Positions 62,905 through 64,000 of a stretch of 64,000 nucleotides of DNA are shown here, one piece after another. Under the pieces are notes generated by a model. That model was not told the origin of the DNA. It searched no databases and saw nothing but the letters and a program-made list of their open reading frames with translations. The position numbers and the translations under genes are program-made. The stretch's first letter is position 1; every line of letters begins with the position of its first letter. The stretch comes from Chloroflexota bacterium. Its GTDB lineage: Bacteria > Chloroflexota > Anaerolineae > CG2-30-64-16. Location of the stretch: NCBI GenBank assembly GCA_016876015.1, contig VGOD01000001.1:62001-126000 (forward strand). The letters are read 5' to 3'.

Positions 62905-64000
62905 ATGTCTGAAACCGGTGCTGTCATGGATGTTCCCGTTCCTCCCCCCACCACGATCGTCATCTTCGGCGCGAGCGGCGACTTGACGCAGCGCAAGCTG
63001 ATTCCTGCGCTCCATACGCTCGATGTCGAGGGTCGTCTGCCGCCGAAATACGCCGTGATCGGCGTCGCGCGCAGCGCATTCGACGACGAGAGCTTCCGCG
63101 CCCACCTGCGCGCAGGAGTCCAGGAGCACGCCCGGCTGATCCATCCCGCGTCCGATCCGCGCATCGAGTCGGCCGACGCAGCCTGGCCGCGCTTCGCCAG
63201 CCGTCTGCACTACAGTCGGGGCGACTACGACGATCCCGCGACCTACCGCAGCCTGGCCCGGCAGATGCTGGAGCTGGATGAGGCGTGCGAAACGTGCGGC
63301 AACCACCTCTTCTACCTGGCGACCCCGCCGCAGCTCTACCCGGTGATCGTGGCGCAACTGGGCGCGGCCAGGCTCAATCGCCAAGACCCCCCTGCAACCG
63401 GGCAGGGCTTCACGCGCATCATCATCGAGAAGCCGTTCGGCGATGATCTGCCCAGCGCACGGGCGCTCAATGACCAGGTGCACCAGGTTTTCGACGAAAG
63501 CCAGGTCTATCGGATTGACCACTACCTGGGCAAAGAAACAGTCCAGAACATCATGGTCTTTCGGTTCGGTAATGCGATCTTCGAGCCGCTGTGGAATCGA
63601 AATTACGTGGACCATGTGCAGATCACCGTGGCCGAGTCAGTCGGGGTGGAGCAGCGGGCAGGCTACTATGATGCGGCAGGTGTGCTGCGCGACGTGTTCC
63701 AGAACCATCTGCTGCAACTGCTGACCCTGACCGCGATGGAGCCGCCGGCCGCCTTCAACGCGAAGGCTCTGCGCGATGAGAAAGTGAAGGTGCTGCAAGC
63801 GATCCGGCCGCTGCGGCCCGACGAGGCCGCGACGCAGACTGCGCGCGGCCAGTATCGCACTTATCGCGACGAGCCGGGCGTCAAACCCAACTCCACCACG
63901 GCGACCTACGCGGCGATGCGGCTGAACGTGGACAACTGGCGCTGGCAAGGGGTTCCGTTCTATCTGCGTTCCGGCAAGCTGTTGTCTGCGAAGGTCACAG
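62905..64000 (+). CDS. zwf: Glucose-6-phosphate dehydrogenase, 3' end outside window
   Basis: The frame is open to the window end, giving the first ~365 residues of the ~490-520 expected. IVIFGASGDLTQRKLIPALH near residue 18 is the NADP-binding motif, GFTRIIIEKPFGDDLPSARA leads to the catalytic signature YRIDHYLGKETVQNIMVFRF with the substrate His, and YVDHVQITVAESVGVEQRAG and GVPFYLRSGKLL follow. It catalyses the first step of the oxidative pentose phosphate pathway, converting glucose 6-phosphate to 6-phosphogluconolactone. ATG 62905 is used; ATG 62926 is an alternative and neither has an obvious ribosome site. Confidence 0.95.
   Translation, partial: MSETGAVMDVPVPPPTTIVIFGASGDLTQRKLIPALHTLDVEGRLPPKYAVIGVARSAFDDESFRAHLRAGVQEHARLIHPASDPRIESADAAWPRFASRLHYSRGDYDDPATYRSLARQMLELDEACETCGNHLFYLATPPQLYPVIVAQLGAARLNRQDPPATGQGFTRIIIEKPFGDDLPSARALNDQVHQVFDESQVYRIDHYLGKETVQNIMVFRFGNAIFEPLWNRNYVDHVQITVAESVGVEQRAGYYDAAGVLRDVFQNHLLQLLTLTAMEPPAAFNAKALRDEKVKVLQAIRPLRPDEAATQTARGQYRTYRDEPGVKPNSTTATYAAMRLNVDNWRWQGVPFYLRSGKLLSAKVT

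Overview
This is a GC-rich bacterial window, most likely from the Chloroflexota (an Anaerolineae- or Caldilinea-like member). That is inferred from the Tat-type lipoprotein sugar-binding proteins with long Ala/Pro/Thr linkers, the secreted giant protein ending in YLPLVRR, the carbohydrate-importer loci without ATPases, and the abundance of short dispersed palindromic repeats. No rRNA, tRNA or CRISPR array was seen.

Layout. 1-2042: the 3' end of an uncharacterised alpha/alpha-toroid protein and a short-chain dehydrogenase. 2050-2706: a broken sulfatase followed by a 92-bp MITE-like element with an 8-bp target duplication. 2591-6073 (+): CUT1 sugar importer 1 (binding protein and two permeases) behind a canonical promoter. 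6063-19998 (-): importer locus 2, reading from a LacI regulator through binding protein, two permeases, a beta-propeller-like protein, a uroporphyrinogen-decarboxylase-like (UroD-like) protein and a FAD oxidoreductase, then (behind a possible second promoter) transaldolase, SDR, a tagaturonate-epimerase-like protein and a TIM-barrel epimerase. 20393-35397 (-): locus 3, one possible 15-kb transcription unit starting at a TTGACA/TACAAT promoter with an adjacent LacI-type operator TGAAGCGCTTCA. It reads FAD oxidoreductase, LacI regulator, binding protein, one MalF-type and two tandem MalG-type permeases, sulfatase, VOC protein, FAD oxidoreductase, UroD-like protein and two more FAD oxidoreductases. 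35694-40196 (-): a 1500-residue secreted beta-sandwich repeat protein. 40292-47131 (-): a tight block of three GNAT acetyltransferases, DUF2891, Nudix hydrolase, threonine synthase and a nucleotidyltransferase. 47472-49020 (+): an intact TumE-like toxin-antitoxin pair and a decayed second pair wedged between a clpB 3'-end fragment and clpB (48970-51642, -). 51884-54460 (+): a promoter followed by a truncated dienelactone hydrolase, a frameshifted flavodoxin/ferredoxin protein, an EEP-family phosphodiesterase with an intrinsic terminator, and remnants. 54467-61232 (-): a complete oligopeptide-type ABC importer. 61283-62797 (-): a membrane glycosyltransferase-like protein. 62905-64000 (+): the 5' part of glucose-6-phosphate dehydrogenase.

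How it fits together. Loci 2 and 3 look like regulated catabolic islands for unidentified, possibly sulfated, oligosaccharides. Each pairs a CUT1 importer and a LacI repressor with UroD-like and PF12831-type FAD oxidoreductase genes (five FAD paralogues in 25 kb), a combination for which I know no defined pathway. The tail of locus 2 suggests that uronate-like or ketose intermediates are epimerised, reduced and cleaved by a transaldolase. All four importers have an inverted repeat between the binding-protein gene and the first permease gene, probably to set their relative expression. Short repeat families have also been domesticated in coding sequence: they supply stop codons and C-termini of several genes and in-frame insertions in the Nudix and threonine synthase genes.
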